From Fennellomyces sp. T-0311 (Eukaryota; Mucoromycota; Mucoromycetes; Mucorales; Lichtheimiaceae): a stretch of DNA of 64,000 nt. Location of the stretch: assembly GCA_025266875.1 (NCBI GenBank), contig JALLLT010000077.1:1-64000 (forward strand), read 5' to 3'. A model generated the notes under the pieces. The model worked only from the letters and a program-made list of their open reading frames with translations. It was not told the DNA's origin and searched no databases. The stretch's first letter is position 1; every line of letters starts with the position of its first letter. Position numbers and translations under genes: made by a program. Shown one piece after another: positions 33,038 through 43,778 of the stretch.

Positions 33038-34120
33038 TCAACGACTATCATACATGTCTTCAATTATTTCTTTCGCTTCATCCTTAGCCATTCTAAGCTT
33101 CAGCAACTGAATGAAATGCTCGACTTTTGATGCGCGTCTTTTCTCTAATATAAGTTTCTTCTTTACATCAAGTTTTTGGCGCTCAAGCTTAATGCAATCC
33201 TTTTCCATGGCGTAGTCTAATTTGCGCCTCTTCACCTGATAAGCTGCATAAACTGCAGTGAAGTTTTTACCAGTAGGTACATTATCTTCATCATCACCTT
33301 CATCCTCTTCCCCATCCGAGCTTTCTTCTGTGTCTCCCGCACTACTTTCCTCAGGTATTGGTGCTGGAGTTGGTGCTGGGTATCGCTCTAAGTACCAGTC
33401 GATTACCTCCTCAATGTTTTCTTGGGTTACTTCTTCATATTGTTCGTAGCTATCTTCATGTTGCTCATAGCTATCTTCCGGTTGCTCGTAGCTATGAGAC
33501 AGTAACTCGTAGCTTTCAAACTGTGGCTCGTCGATATCGGGTTGTTCCAAAGCAACGAAGGAAGCTGGCTGATCGCTCATAGGAGCTGCTTCAGTGTCGG
33601 CTACTGTCACTGTCGTTGTTGATGCATTTGCTGAAGCTGGAGCAAGTGTAGCTGCATGCGTAGTGGAAGATCTGGGCACACCAGCATGGAGGACAGTGCT
33701 TGGGTTTATGTTCTCCCTATCACCAAAGATAGCATCCATCTTGTAATAGTAGTAGCATAAAGCATTCATCTTGTCGACAATAGTATGAATGCTTTTCTTA
33801 CGTTCTTCATCGGTAACCTCTCTTCCAAATCCAGAACTATTCAGCAAGTTACGCGCAGCAGTGTATTGCTTTTTGTAGCTTTCAAAGCGGCTTTTCGTCA
33901 TTTGAGCGTCCCAGTCAACACCAGTTGCCTCTTTGATTGCCTTGCTCATTTCACCGAACGCAGCTATCTTTCTCATTCTCTTGGTCAACCCTGGTGGTCC
34001 CGCATTGCCTGCACCCGAGTACATCTCGAAGTTTTTGATGACTGATAGGCAATCCACCATCACTTTACACACTTTCTTGGGCGTAGAAACTTTCGAACCC
34101 TTATAAATATTAAAAGACAA
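33038..34120 (-). CDS. Harbinger 4 accessory protein, SANT/Myb-like
   Basis: An intronless frame of 360 residues, from MSFNIYKGSKVSTPKKVCKV to 33038. The N-terminal 130 residues are a Myb/SANT-like module (KVMVDCLSVIKNFEM...FGEMSKAIKEATGVDWDAQM...YKKQYTAARNLL). A repeated YEQPEDSYEQHEDSYEQYEE segment comes next, then an acidic stretch (EESSDGEEDEGDDED), and a basic coiled-coil C-terminus (KRRKLDYAMEKDCIKLERQKL). Harbinger partners with this layout bind the element and help bring the transposase to DNA. No stop interrupts it. It is convergent with the transposase, about 95 bases apart. Confidence 0.82.
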   Translation of the reverse strand: MSFNIYKGSKVSTPKKVCKVMVDCLSVIKNFEMYSGAGNAGPPGLTKRMRKIAAFGEMSKAIKEATGVDWDAQMTKSRFESYKKQYTAARNLLNSSGFGREVTDEERKKSIHTIVDKMNALCYYYYKMDAIFGDRENINPSTVLHAGVPRSSTTHAATLAPASANASTTTVTVADTEAAPMSDQPASFVALEQPDIDEPQFESYELLSHSYEQPEDSYEQHEDSYEQYEEVTQENIEEVIDWYLERYPAPTPAPIPEESSAGDTEESSDGEEDEGDDEDNVPTGKNFTAVYAAYQVKRRKLDYAMEKDCIKLERQKLDVKKKLILEKRRASKVEHFIQLLKLRMAKDEAKEIIEDMYDSR

Positions 34121-34359
34121 AATTAGAGTAAACCATACTTTTGCTTAGTGATATATTTGCTAAGAGACATATTGTTATGCCGTATCTCTATCGTTTTAGA
34201 CACAACTGAAAATTTGACAAGAATAGCTTGTCTTAATAAGTTTTTTGTATAATACCTAAACACAGGTTAGTAACCTAAAAGGTTAGTTAAATTGACCGCA
34301 GGAGTTCTTGAGCTTGGACTTATATTTCAGATGCCAACTGCAGTAATATCTAGAAAAAA

Positions 34360-34800
34360 AAAACTAAATATGTCTCAAAAGAGAAAAAGCTAAAAAGTAA
34401 AGTTTAGCAGGAAAAGAACTGTAGTTTATTGAAAATACGAACGCTCTATTTATACCTTATATATTCCAGCTATATATTTCTAGAATCTAAGGGTATTCTG
34501 GATAATTACACTAAGGAGGAACAGATAGTTATTCTGATAAGATCTTTTTCTGAACAAGGTCTCGTATTCTGAACAAAAATTCGTTTCTGGGTAATTTTAG
34601 GTTTCATATAAACCAATAAGGTTTTACCATTCCAAGTGACCTTAACAGATTTTAGTTTTCAGAACCAAAAGTAGCGTAACATATGCCCCCTCCATGCAAG
34701 ATGCACGTCCCGTGTATATAACACAATTATGCTGAGCTAGAATGGTCGGAATAGAAGGAAACGCTCATATAGTCATTGCAAGTAATTTATTCCCCAAGAA
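34360..34800 (+). repeat. LTR-like fragment (uncertain boundaries)
   Basis: AACTGTAGTTTATTGAAAAT followed by GCTCTATTTATACC at about 34420-34460 matches the equivalent block in the family X LTRs (for example AACTGTAGTTTGTTGATGAA and GCTCTATTTATATT at 26785-26820). No clear TG...CA ends or duplication were found, so this is a diverged or partial LTR. Confidence 0.35.
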
Positions 34801-34844
34801 GGGAAGAGGGAGAGAGAGAACGGCTAGTCATATCACTTATAATT

Positions 34845-35000
34845 ATATAAGGCCGAAGGCCAAAGAAGTACGTCCTAAGACAAGCACAGAGAAATAGAAA
34901 CGTGCCCGAAGGCAAAAGAAATATGTGCCCGATGGGCGAAAGACAAAAATATGCCTCAAGGCAGAGGAGACAAAAGAAATGCAGGCAAAAGAAAAGAGTG
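34845..35000. repeat. Degenerate tandem repeat with GCCCGAAGGC words
   Basis: About five diverged units of roughly 27 bp, built around small palindromes (GGCCGAAGGCC, GCCCGAAGGC, CCCGATGGGC, GCCTCAAGGC), each followed by AAAAGAAATAT-like sequence. Confidence 0.5.
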
Positions 35001-35041
35001 CTGCAAGGTAACAGCAAAACAGATGTTACTATCATAACAAA

Positions 35042-35440
35042 TCAAATAAAAACTTCTTTGGCCGCAAGGTGAGCTGGCAAACCCTCATGGACCATCGTAT
35101 TGAAATAGTTGTTAACGAGTACATGAAGCCGCGCATCCGCCGATGTATATGTGTCATGGATGTGTATAGCAATATATAACTTGATCGTATACTGACGAGT
35201 GGCTTCGTCATTAATCGCCATGAGCACTGGGTACAGGCGAGCAGCGATCCTATAAGCCAACAATCTCCTAACAGTATCCAGATTCTTCTAGGCTAGTCGG
35301 AGGCACTGATGTTGATAGCTAATTTCATGTGTAAGGTCATAGAAAAACGTGTTCTCCACTGTGAAACCATCAGGCTGTGGATAGTATGGAGGTGGCACAA
35401 AGTCCGGATCGAAACGTCGTTCTATCACCGATCCTCCAAT
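35042..35440 (-). pseudogene. Unidentified protein fragment
   Basis: The minus-strand frame reads VIERRFDPDFVPPPYYPQPD, then FYDLTHEISYQHQCLRLA, a TAG near 35298, then KNLDTVRRLLAYRIAARLYP and LVNNYFNTMVHEGLPAHLAA to 35042. Composition is protein-like across the stop. I do not recognise the family. It lies next to a Harbinger first exon on the other strand (35643-35831) and may be the second gene of that relic. Confidence 0.4.
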
Positions 35441-35642
35441 TTTCTTATATTAGAGGGTTTTAGGACTTTGCAAAATTGAATTTTAATGTGTTACCTGCCA
35501 TTTACGGTGTGTTATCTGGATTTGAAAGAGGCAGGCTCTGCTGCTACAAATAAAGAAAGAACAGTTGCACAGAAGAGGCTTATCTACTAAAAGCACAATA
35601 GCAGTTGTCATATTGTAGTTGACTTTTTTCACCTCTTTCTCT

Positions 35643-35831
35643 TCCATTTTTATATATTCAACCATGTCCACCTATGCTGAGATTCTTGACCAGAACCTTG
35701 TCAATCTTGAAACTTTGTTGGCGCGCAGTATTTATAGACAGTTCGCTGCGAGAGAACCAAGAAAGGCATTCAACTTAGACAGCATTACGGACGAAAAGTG
35801 TCTCAAAAAGTTTCGCTTTACAAAGGCACAG
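35643..35831 (+). pseudogene. First exon of a further Harbinger transposase, remainder missing
   Basis: MSTYAEILDQNLVNLETLLA...KKFRFTKAQ followed by a GTATGT donor. It matches the first exons of Harbinger 1 (ending LFRFTSAQ) and Harbinger 2 (ending FRFTHHQ) in length and ending. No second exon follows on the plus strand before Harbinger 3. Confidence 0.55.
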
Positions 35832-36208
35832 GTATGTAAAAACAGAAATCTTGAGCTAGTTCTCAAGTTGTTAACTTCCTTCAAATATTAACTTCTGACT
35901 GGATCAAAGTCGTTCTCAAGCAACCACCACACTCTTCCGGACGAAAGTCCGAAAATAGAAATTGACTAGCCTAATTTGTTGGTCATCCGAATGGATGGCT
36001 TGAGAGGCGTTGGGTCGACCAAAATTTCCTAATTCGTGAAGATATCCAAGAGGTCAACAGTTATCGATCAAAAGTAGCCGTTTGGCCGTGAAAAAGAGGT
36101 ATATAGACCATATTCCATATATTGATGATGCTCCGGATGTCAGAGAATATAAATAAGATCCAAAAATAAAAGAAACCATCTGTTATTATTATTTTTACGT
36201 TACTTACT

Positions 36209-37312
36209 ATGCGCGACAACTTCATACCCTACGTCTATCCCGTTGCTTCTCAAGGTAACCGTGAAGGTTCATCGAGTTCTTCTGCACCGGTACCCTCTCA
36301 ACAAGGAGCCCCATCAACCAATGCTGTCGTTTCGCCAGTGGTTCCCCAACAGCACTCGGTCCATTCGATGTCACTTTCATATCCTGCCAATAGATCTTGG
36401 GACGAACCAAGCTCGCTTCAACAGGATCGTCAGTATTCACACTACTCGCCTGGGGAAAGTTCCTCGTCTGTGCCTCCTCCCCATCTGACACTGCCGACAC
36501 AGCAATCATGGGTGAGCTTGACCCAGCATGACATCGAGCAAAGCATATTCAGCGACGTCGACTCTGACAGCGACAGTGATTCCGGAACAAGCCGACATCT
36601 ATGGACGCTTCAAGAAATCAACGAGTTGATCCAGATGAAGCAATTAGAGGAAAGAGCACTTGTCGGTGCCATAGGAAAAGTGGCGAAGGGGAAGGTTTGG
36701 GAAAGAATAGCTGCCGCGATCCACTTGAAGAACCCCTTTGTATCCCGATCCAATGAATCAGTTCGCAAGAAGTGGGAATCGCTCCTAACAACGTACAAGA
36801 GAATTCGTGACGGAGGTTCTACTGGTGTTGGCGGTGGCCCTGCTGGGGAAAGATATCCCTGGTATGATGCTATGTTCGCGTATCTTGGTGGTAGTGCAGG
36901 TGTCGAGGCAAGGTTTACGGTTGACTCTGGTCGTCAAGGCCCTTTGGTTCGAAGACGTACAGACGGCGACGAGACTGAAGTACAAGCACAGGAACGGCCG
37001 GCGCAGCGACGTAAGACCTTTCGGGAAGAGCTACTGGAATCCCATGAGCGCTCCAGTGAAATGCTGTTCACGAGGCTCGATGAAATCTTTATGAAGATAA
37101 CCGAGCAAGAGAAGCAGCTGGATGATGCGCGCGAGGCCGCTGACGAACGACGCTTCCAGGAGCAAATGCGCATGGTAAAGGAAATCGAGATGGAGAAGAT
37201 CCGCGCTCAAGCTGCCTCAGAGGAAAGGATGCTTCGCTTAGTTGCAGCACTTAGTGGTAGAAGACGAGTTGATGGGGATGGTGGTGAAGAAGAGCATAAC
37301 AGTGATGAATAA
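36209..37312 (+). CDS. Harbinger 3 accessory protein, trihelix/SANT
   Basis: An intronless frame of 367 residues. A Ser/Pro/Gln-rich start (about 1-120) and an acidic Asp/Ser run lead into a trihelix (Myb_DNA-bind_4-like) module at about 130-225, with RHLWTLQEINELIQMKQLEE and VRKKWESLLTTYKRIRDGG followed by YPWYDAMFAYLGG. The C-terminal 120 residues are a charged coiled coil (ITEQEKQLDDAREAADERRF). Such proteins are the DNA-binding partners of PIF/Harbinger transposases. It is convergent with the transposase at 37751-39379. No stop or frameshift seen. Confidence 0.82.
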   Translation: MRDNFIPYVYPVASQGNREGSSSSSAPVPSQQGAPSTNAVVSPVVPQQHSVHSMSLSYPANRSWDEPSSLQQDRQYSHYSPGESSSSVPPPHLTLPTQQSWVSLTQHDIEQSIFSDVDSDSDSDSGTSRHLWTLQEINELIQMKQLEERALVGAIGKVAKGKVWERIAAAIHLKNPFVSRSNESVRKKWESLLTTYKRIRDGGSTGVGGGPAGERYPWYDAMFAYLGGSAGVEARFTVDSGRQGPLVRRRTDGDETEVQAQERPAQRRKTFREELLESHERSSEMLFTRLDEIFMKITEQEKQLDDAREAADERRFQEQMRMVKEIEMEKIRAQAASEERMLRLVAALSGRRRVDGDGGEEEHNSDE

Positions 37313-37750
37313 ACGCGCTTTTTTTGTCATTAAAATACTTTCCGTATCTATGTCTATGATAAAAAAAGAAGTTATATGAGTACGTAGCTGTACGAGATCA
37401 TGATGAGTTGTCAAGATGCATTCAGTAACTTCATTCGAAGAGTGTCATTGCATAATTATGAAGTAAAAGAGCTTCTACCCATATACTGAGTACAGACTGA
37501 CTACACAGCAAGAAATATGTGTGTACGTTTGACAGAAATAAGTGTGCACTTTTGAAAGGAAGTAGGAGAACTTGAAAGAAAAAAAACAAATAGTTGATGA
37601 CGTGAATTGTGACAACATTTTAAATTCATGCAGATTACCTGCTATACAAATGCTACTCGGCATAATGCCAATTACATCTTGTTGGATACTGTAGTAATAG
37701 TATTTATATTATATATCTTGCTAATTATAAAGTATGTATACATATGTGTA

Positions 37751-39379
37751 CTATCTACGTCGTCGAGCCTCGAGATCATCCTTAAGCCTATCTCGCGCGA
37801 TTTTACCACGCCTTAACAGATCTGCTGCTTCCTCCCTGGAAAGAGAGTCTGGCAAGTCTCGTTCTAATATCGATTCAAAACTGCCTACAAACTCTCGTTC
37901 TTGCATCGGTTGGAATACGTCGGCTTGTTCTTGCAATTGCCGCTGCAATTCACTGCTCGTGCTCGCATTGTCATCGTCATCGTCGTCTACGTTACTGTTG
38001 CTGCTCGAGTCAGAGTTTTCGCCTTCAGGATTACGGTGGGCGTCGACTTGTTGGACTGTCACATGACTTGAATCATTGAGTGTCTGGTCAACATCGTCGA
38101 TATTTGCAGGAAGATTGTTGCCAGGTCTGTCGATACAAATATTGTGTAAGATGCAGCAAACGTATATCGTAAGCGTAAGATCGAGTTCGGAATGCTGGTA
38201 CAGGTAATGCTTCAAGAAACGCCATCGCGCAACAAGACCAGAGAAGGTGTGTTCAATTCGCATGCGTTGCGATGAGTGCATAAAATTGAATCGCTTCTCT
38301 GCCGGGTCACTGGTTTCTTTTGCGTATGGGGTGATCAGATATGGTCGAAGAGGATATGCAGAATCTACACATAAATATACTATATGAATAAATATACACT
38401 ATTAATATGTTAGTACGTACCAGCAATGATATAAGATCCGTTAGGACACTTTTCCTCAGGTCTATTCTTGAGGTCCTCTGCAAGCGAACTTCTGGAAAAA
38501 ACTCTGGCATCTTGAACACGGCCTAGAGTTATACAAAGTAATTAGTGAAGATATATTTATATCATTTATACTAATATGATATACTTTACCTGATTCTCCA
38601 GGAAAGGCATATAAGATGCGCGTATCCGCATCACAGACGGCCAGTAGGTTCATCGAGTTATGGTTCTTGCGATCCATGTAAGCGACATTACTGTGGGCGG
38701 GTTTATGAATAACAACCAGCTTGCCATCCATTGCTCCGATAACGTTGGTCAACCTCGGTCTCTGGACTATACGAGTCCGATCACTTGGGACCAGTACATT
38801 CGCAAATTCGTCGGCAATTGCTTGGACTTCTTGTGCAGTTGCGGGCCAGCGAATATACCTACCATGAACATTGATCATGGCCTTCACAAAAGTTTTTGTA
38901 AAGTTACGGTACGATCCTTGGGACAAGCCAAAAAAGTTCTTGAATGCGCGGTACCCAAGATGTGTGTTTGCATATCGCCATAGTACACAGGCAACTTGCA
39001 TATACACCGGCGTTGCGTTTATGGCAGTGGTCTGGTATAACGGATCAGATGACAAAGTGTTTACCAGCCACTCAAAAGTCGCCTTGTTCATTCGGTAGTG
39101 AGCCTTGTAGCTGTCTCTTGGGTTATCATCGTCTTGAAGGCCGGGGTGCTCAACTGCCCAATAGTGGTAGTTGGCCTCCTTGTTTTGTCGTTCGGCCCGG
39201 AAGTGGTGTGGCGATCCAACGTATGCATACGTTTCAACTGTCATGCTCATTGAACGCAATGCCGTTGTTGCCATTCCAACTAACAATCGCATATATACTC
39301 GGCGTCTATGCTGCGCTTGCTGGTGACGACGTTTACGTTGTTGCTGACGGTATGCTTGTAATTGGTTGAGATGATCCAT
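37751..39379 (-). CDS. Harbinger 3 transposase (DDE_Tnp_4), three exons, apparently intact
   Basis: Exon 1, 39379-about 38593, starts MDHLNQLQAYRQQQRKRRHQ and includes TPVYMQVACVLWRYANTHLG, a helix-turn-helix, and VIGAMDGKLV with the first Asp. A small exon (about 38523-38421) and a third (about 38366-37751) are joined by introns of about 55-70 nt; they carry ADSAYPL (second Asp) and MRIEHTFSGLVARWRFL (Glu). The C-terminus is acidic (VDDDDDDN) then basic. Length, near 500 residues, is normal. I saw no premature stop. With its intact partner gene, this is the best candidate in the window for a still-active element. Confidence 0.85.
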
Positions 39380-39399
39380 GATAAAAAAATGTGTATATA

Positions 39400-40640
39400 T
39401 TACTTCAAAAATAATACCGTATATATATATCTTTTTTTACTGTACAGCGCTTTCCAAAATAAAAACCTCGAGCGTTTACTCATAGGATCTTACTAATGTG
39501 ATATCATCCGCAGCTTAATACCTTTTTCAAGTGATGATACGAGTAAAGACACGCACTTTTCAGTTACTAAATACGAGAGGTATGCCGATATCGCTTGCAT
39601 AATACATGTACTACATGTACATTCCTTTTTCGATGAAGTGGATTTCCTTTTTCTCTTTTGACCTCAGTACGGAGCATCGTTTCGTTCCTCCGTACTTCTC
39701 GCCCAATTTGGTTCCATCGGCCAACCCCGCTTTGGAAATTTTTCTTCGGTGTCTGAAAAACCTTTCTAAAAACAGCTCTACCGGAAGAGTTTGGTGGATG
39801 CTTGAGAACGACTATAGTTTGATGATATAGTTGTACTTTCAAAATAACTTAGCTATAATAACTTGTAATATATTATATCACAAACATTGAATTTGGTAGC
39901 CATGAACCACGATCATAAGTTAGGCATGCCTGAATCATAATTGCATTTTATAATAAAGTGCATGTTTGGGATACTGGTATGTGTTGTATCCTAACATACC
40001 AGTCATCCATTGTCTACATACCTTTCTATCTCAGCCTTTGTTACATCCATTCCTTTATTTTGACATCAACAACTGCACAGTTATTTATAAATATAGGCAT
40101 CAACTCATGACAAAAACATGTATGGTCTGTCTATTATTACCGATTGAACAGCTCGACTAATTGATACAAGTGTTTTAAAAGCAATATGAAGTACTTTAGC
40201 TGTTGTTACCCAAGTTCAAATTGTTGTGAAAACCAAGAGTCATCATTATTATCATTAGCTTCGTCATGTATGCCAAGCTACAATAAAGGCAAATATATAA
40301 ATGCTCTTTAAAATGCTTGTTATAAAATGTGATCAAGGTTCAGGTATATCAGAACCTCAATCAGGGTTTGGATTCAACCTAATCTAGGATCTGGTAAATC
40401 AGGGTTTTGGACATAACATATATAAAGCAGAATTTCTAGATACAGGGATCCTTATCACTGTACTTTCATACAAAGGTTACACCTTCAAGCTTTTATCAAC
40501 ATTGCCTAATGTACAGCAACGTATCAATTGTAAGCATACTATGGTCTGTGCTGTTATAGTTGGATAACGTCTGTAATGGATACACCATTACACAATTATT
40601 ACTTTAATGTACATTTTTTCATTTAACAGTGTATATTTTG
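39400..40640. other. Intergenic, no gene seen
   Basis: AT-rich. TGTTGTATCCTAACATACC at 39982 resembles the end of a family X LTR but lacks a partner end. A weak open stretch at 39842-39567 has no recognised family. Ends of Harbinger 3 (left) and of the Merlin element (right) should lie here but were not identified. Confidence 0.35.
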
Positions 40641-40658
40641 AATATAAAGTGTATACTA

Positions 40659-41888
40659 CTAGTTATCTTCATATATATAGTCACTGTCATTAATGTTATC
40701 ATCTTCTTCTTCCTCCCCTTCCTCATCACTGAACTCTAGCTCTTCCTCTTGTAAATAGTCTACTTCAGGACTACGCTCACGACGTTGGCCACTAGGTGCT
40801 TCACTGTTGTCTAAAGTAAAAGTTATAAGTCAATAATAGTACTAATAATGCCAAGGTATAACATACCACGAAAGAAAGGGCTGTTGAAATCAGTAAAGTA
40901 TGGCATTCTAAATGTGTGATCATCTGCAGCAGCTGGTGTAAACTCGACTTCACGTAAAGCTGTTAAAAGCCCCTCCCAAAGGTTGTCATCATGTTTACGA
41001 CGCCAAATAAACTCCACAAGCTTCCATGGGGTCATCTTTTTGGTATAATGCCTTTCAACGATACCACGTTTAATACCAGCCCATGTTCCTATAGTGGATA
41101 TTAATAAGGTTATACAATAACAGCAGCTTATAACTATACCTTCAATGGTATTTGTATGAACACCATCTGCAGTTATGAATTGGATTGAGTGATTGACAAC
41201 ACGATGGATATAGTTCATTCCTTCTTCATCTTCAAGACCACTATATGCCCTCCAGCAGTCAGAATAGATCAAGCTATCCTTTTTGACAAACTTGGTAATA
41301 ACGCGTGTCAACATTGCAGCATTTCGCTGTGGTACCACGGCTAGAAATGTCTTGCGTTCAGGGGTTTTTTCAACGCCACCAATAACCCAAACACCTTCAA
41401 CATGATGGCCAACATGATACTTGCGCTTGCCAAACTTGCTTTCATCAATTTCAACAATAATGCGCTCACCAGATGCTGTTCTTCCACCTAAAGTTTACTA
41501 TATATTAATATCATATTAATAGTATCTATATATGCTTACCAATTTGCATATCTTCTAAACGAAGATCAGCTTCAATAAGCTGGTAGTAATCGCGTGTTAA
41601 ATCACGAACAGTATCACGACTTGTTTTCAACCATGATGCAATAGAGCCTTGTGAAGCACGATGCAATAAACCCCATAAGCCAACAAGAACCTTATTCAAT
41701 GGAAGATGGCGACCAGAAAAGAATGAACCAGCGCGATAACTTCTTCTTTGGCGGCTTGCACCGGTTCCACAGGTACAGTTAGCAGATGGACACTGCCACA
41801 TCAAACCATCACGAGCAAAATAGTTAAGGCGCATTAATGTATTGCCAGTACACCACTCTTGATTACTAAAAAACCCTTGACTAATCAA
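40659..41888 (-). CDS. Merlin-type transposase (IS1595/ISXO2-like DDE)
   Basis: Three or four minus-strand exons. The first, about 41888-41540, has MISQGFFSNQEWCTGNTLMR, a Cys-containing region (WQCPSANCTCGTG) and the helix-turn-helix LLHRASQGSIASWLKTSRDT. The second has IIVEIDESKFGKRKYHVGHH (first Asp), then SLIYSDCWRAYSG (second Asp), HTNTIEG and TWAGIKRGIVERHY. The last (about 40815-40659) is acidic. Introns such as 41490-41540 begin GTAAGC and end TTTAG. A possible extra 5' exon with MPGLDSLPSFFEIAAL (about 42030) precedes. ISXO2-like transposases define the Merlin superfamily. No premature stop is obvious, but the splice pattern is uncertain. Confidence 0.78.
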
Positions 41889-42433
41889 GAAGCTACAGAA
41901 ATATTAGTATACCTACTATCAAAAGTTTCAAATAGTATAGTAACCGACCTCAAAGTAGTAGCAACTGTTACTGTCAAAGCAGCAATTTCAAAAAAACTGG
42001 GCAATGAGTCAAGGCCAGGCATTGAAGTTATAAAAATAGAAGAAAAAATAAAGAGGAAACGAAAAGAACCATATGCTTTTATATCTTTTTCTTTATATAA
42101 TTGCGTCATTCTTAGCCAATAAAAGTGCATATAAAAAGCTAACCTTTTCCCGAGTCAAAGCCCCAAGTCAATTTTTATTTTTGATTTGTCAACAGTTGTG
42201 AGAAAATCACACTTTTTTCACACAGTAAAATCTTTATGTTTAAAAACTTGTAGAACATTTGCTTTACTTTAAACGCTTATATCTCACGCTCTAAATAAGC
42301 TATAATAGTCGTGTAACGTTTGTTATAATGCTGCGCATCTCTACTTTCTATGTACAAAATACCACAGCTTTACCTTTATCCAGTCATGTGATATCGCAGA
42401 TGTCAACTTGAGTGTATAAACTCTTAGAGCTCC

Positions 42434-43646
42434 ATGGATGGTATTCAAAATTCTATTCAGAATAAAATAAACGATGTAACACAAGGATGTGCTACGATTG
42501 CATAACCAGTTTATACAAAATGGTATTCAAAACGTTTATTTTATTTTATTATTGTGGGTTATTCACCCCTACCATTGCCAATTCCTCCCCTTTACTCTGC
42601 CATTGCCCATTCACCCGTGGCTCAAGGTATACTTTCCATATCTAGCTGATCTTCATCTCAGCGACACGAAAATTATGCAATCTGAAGATTACATGCAAGA
42701 TCAGAGAACGTGTGGTATCGTTGGCTGGCAATGAGAGCTTCAATTGTTGGAATCCTGATTGAACCGATCGCATACCCCATTCGCTTTTTCTATCTGAAAA
42801 GGTCAATAATACAGTAAAAAGAAAAGCAATCTTTGTTGAACACGGTCAAACGATAAAAAAGGAAAAAGAAGTCGATTCGGCCAAGACATCTAAAAGAAGA
42901 GTACACACACTGGCGCGCTCACTCGATACCAGTCCAGTACTTCTCACTTCAATTACTAATCTATCGTTCTTCACTTTAATTACGATATGCTGAAATACTT
43001 AAGCTACTGTCCTTGTCAGTGTATCCATGGAAGCAAAAGGTATATAAGCCATACATTTGAACAGCGTAAATATTCAAGTACCATTCATCCATTTTTACTA
43101 CTAAAACTTTCATGCTGCCCTTGTTCCATTAACCATGCTTGCCAAGTGGCTTGCGACACCGCAAATGCAACCACAGGCGGAAAGCAACCCTTTGGGATTG
43201 GGTGTAAGTACTTGAAGGAAAAAAAAGTGAAGAAACTTACGTGCATTTATAGAACTTAACGCTTCTTATATCGTTAGTTCAAAAACTCAACCACAAGGTA
43301 GATCGCCTAGGTGATGACATTTTGTCTTTGGACTCATCTTTCTCGCTTCTCTGTGAGGTGGTACTTCGTTGTTAGTCTTTAGTTTTTTTTTCTCTGTATT
43401 TCACATATTTTTTTATGTTTATATAACAGGTGGAAATGGAGTACCCTCCCCCCACCTCATAAATTTTTTTGGTTATGATGAATAAACACTATGTTGTGGG
43501 CGGAGAAACAATGTTTATAGGACTTGATTTTAGAGTTTATAGAGGGGGTAGCAAGGTTTATTTTCGTTCCAATTAGGAAACGTGGCACCGAGGCACCGTT
43601 TATTTTATTTTATTCAGGGCGAATAACGAATTTTGAATACCATCCA
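42434..43646. mobile_element. Terminal-inverted-repeat element without recognised gene
   Basis: The left end TGGATGGTATTCAAAATTC (42436-42454) is the reverse complement of the right end GAATTTTGAATACCATCCA (43627-43645). Homology continues inward (AATAAAATAAACG opposite CGTTTATTTTATTT). A further direct copy of the end sequence, ATGGTATTCAAAACGTTT, starts at 42522. The target duplication is not clear. Interior open stretches (42489-42734 and 42987-43259) are not recognisable. Probably a non-autonomous DNA transposon. Confidence 0.6.
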
Positions 43647-43778
43647 ATATCTGGTTTTAACTATAACTGTTTCTTTAAAAATTATTGGACTAGTTGTTTT
43701 TAAACACGCAGAACATCATGAGTTTTTCTTCTTTTGGAATTCTGTTTTATGTTCTGAGATGCCACGATGTGTGGTAAC

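Noticed and set aside
34120..34380. Right terminal repeat of Harbinger 4 pairing with GAGCATCCCCAGCAG
   Set aside because: No inverted copy was found; the best candidate near 34330 matches only a few scattered bases.
34787..35035. Membrane protein (Leu/Phe/Cys-rich frame)
   Set aside because: It is the antisense translation of the degenerate tandem repeat at 34845-35000.
39982..40628. Another solo LTR (TGTTGTATCC...TTTAACA)
   Set aside because: The flanking bases GTATG and GTGTA do not match and the interior lacks the family X blocks, so only a short similarity at one end is left.
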